Of a stretch of 64,000 nt of DNA, positions 63,601 to 64,000 are shown piece after piece (the first letter of the stretch is position 1; the number at the start of each line of letters is the position of its first letter). The notes beneath the pieces were generated by a model. The model was not told the DNA's origin. It did no database searches and saw only the letters and a program-made list of their open reading frames with translations. This DNA comes from Candidatus Eisenbacteria bacterium (GTDB lineage: Bacteria; Eisenbacteria; RBG-16-71-46; SZUA-252): contig VBOZ01000012.1 of the NCBI GenBank assembly GCA_005893305.1, forward strand, positions 9,139 to 73,138, in the 5' to 3' direction. The translations under genes were made by a program, and so were the position numbers.

Positions 63601-64000
63601 GTGCGTATCTCGATCTTGACGCTCAATCCCGGATTCTTCGAGGGTCCCCTCGGCGAGGGGATGATCCGCATCGCCCGGGAGAAGGGCATCGTCGACATCG
63701 CGGTCATCCAGATCCGGGATTTCGCGGCCGACCGCTACGGCACGACCGACGACACGCCCTACGGGGGCGGCGCCGGGATGGTCATGAAGGTGGACACGAT
63801 CGTCGGAGCCCACGAAGCCGCGGTGGAGCGGGCGGGAGGGCTCGAGGCGCGGACGCTCGTGACGACGCCCCAGGGCCGGCCACTGACGCAAGCTTGGGCG
63901 AGGGAGCTGGCCGGCGTGGAGCACCTGGTCCTTGTCTGCGGGCGGTACAAGGGGATCGACGAGCGGGCTATCCCACTCCTCCGCGCCGAGGAGATCTCGA
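63601..64000 (+). CDS. trmD: tRNA (guanine-N1)-methyltransferase TrmD (partial, cut by window end)
   Basis: GTG 63601 begins RISILTLNPGFFEGPLGEGMIRIAREKGIVDIAVIQIRDFA; DDTPYGGGAGMVMKVDTIV is the SAM-trefoil-knot signature and HLVLVCGRYKGIDERA the conserved G37-methyltransferase motif. About 133 codons are present; the C-terminal domain lies beyond the window. It methylates G37 of tRNAs to keep the reading frame. The order ffh-rpsP-khpA-rimM-trmD is the conserved bacterial cluster. Confidence 0.96.
   Translation, partial: MRISILTLNPGFFEGPLGEGMIRIAREKGIVDIAVIQIRDFAADRYGTTDDTPYGGGAGMVMKVDTIVGAHEAAVERAGGLEARTLVTTPQGRPLTQAWARELAGVEHLVLVCGRYKGIDERAIPLLRAEEIS

Overview
The window is a GC-rich bacterial chromosome segment, densely coded on both strands. 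GTG and TTG starts are frequent and many gene junctions overlap by 4 nt (ATGA or GTGA). I see no rRNA, tRNA, insertion sequence, prophage or CRISPR array. Several features point to a Gram-negative, diderm bacterium of the FCB/Gemmatimonadota/Candidatus Eisenbacteria type: many exported beta-barrel-like proteins and lipoproteins, a Wzi-like outer-membrane protein, an FG-GAP repeat protein ending in an NPFNP-type FlgD-like/sorting domain, and an EF-P with a TPGNW tip. This placement is inference; no marker phylogeny could be run.

Layout. 1-7218 is a polyphosphate block: a CYTH-CHAD protein (cut by the window edge) and SixA on the minus strand, diverging from two Ppx/GppA-HD phosphatases (the second frameshifted) and PPK1. 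7267-12486 is an envelope block: a frameshifted Yip1-like membrane protein, a Wzi-like protein, two small barrel-like proteins, a glycine-zipper lipoprotein and a DUF421 membrane protein. 12505-20059 is mixed metabolism: arginase, M42 peptidase, aquaporin, a large FAD/Fe-S 2-hydroxyacid dehydrogenase, DUF2231, LysE and EF-P. 20072-26629 has two tandem paralogous exported proteins, a TrxR-like flavoprotein without its CxxC, a glycosyltransferase, FolE, an HD protein, a lipoprotein and an outer-membrane protein.

26856-36676 is one tightly coupled operon: valS, DUF4139, uvrB, nadC, birA, nrdR, tatC, coaX. 36822-38438 is groEL behind a clear sigma-70 promoter and CIRCE operator, followed by a terminator and murB. 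39601-41040 is a DUF222/HNH endonuclease gene that carries three copies of a palindrome inside its reading frame. 41377-48961 runs from a methyltransferase and a DapL-type aminotransferase through folB, folK, a deoxynucleoside kinase, panB, panC, a GlmU-type uridylyltransferase domain, a HIT protein and a LytR_C protein to tatA. 49095-54512 contains a PpiD/SurA-like chaperone, an NtrB/NtrC-like pair with an altered GAFTGA loop, a lone receiver protein and a 16-codon lysine-rich micro-ORF with a near-perfect ribosome binding site and its own terminator. 54697-60637 holds the FG-GAP protein, uvrA and two small exported proteins. 60989-64000 is the SRP/translation cluster ffh, rpsP (with a long basic tail), khpA, rimM, trmD (cut by the window edge).

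The window is mostly housekeeping. The most unusual items are the palindromes embedded in the HNH gene, the lysine-rich micro-ORF, the asparagine-tipped EF-P, and a recurring pattern of recent short (21-30 bp) tandem duplications at gene ends. Two apparent frameshifts (near 3832 and 7700) may be sequence errors or decay.
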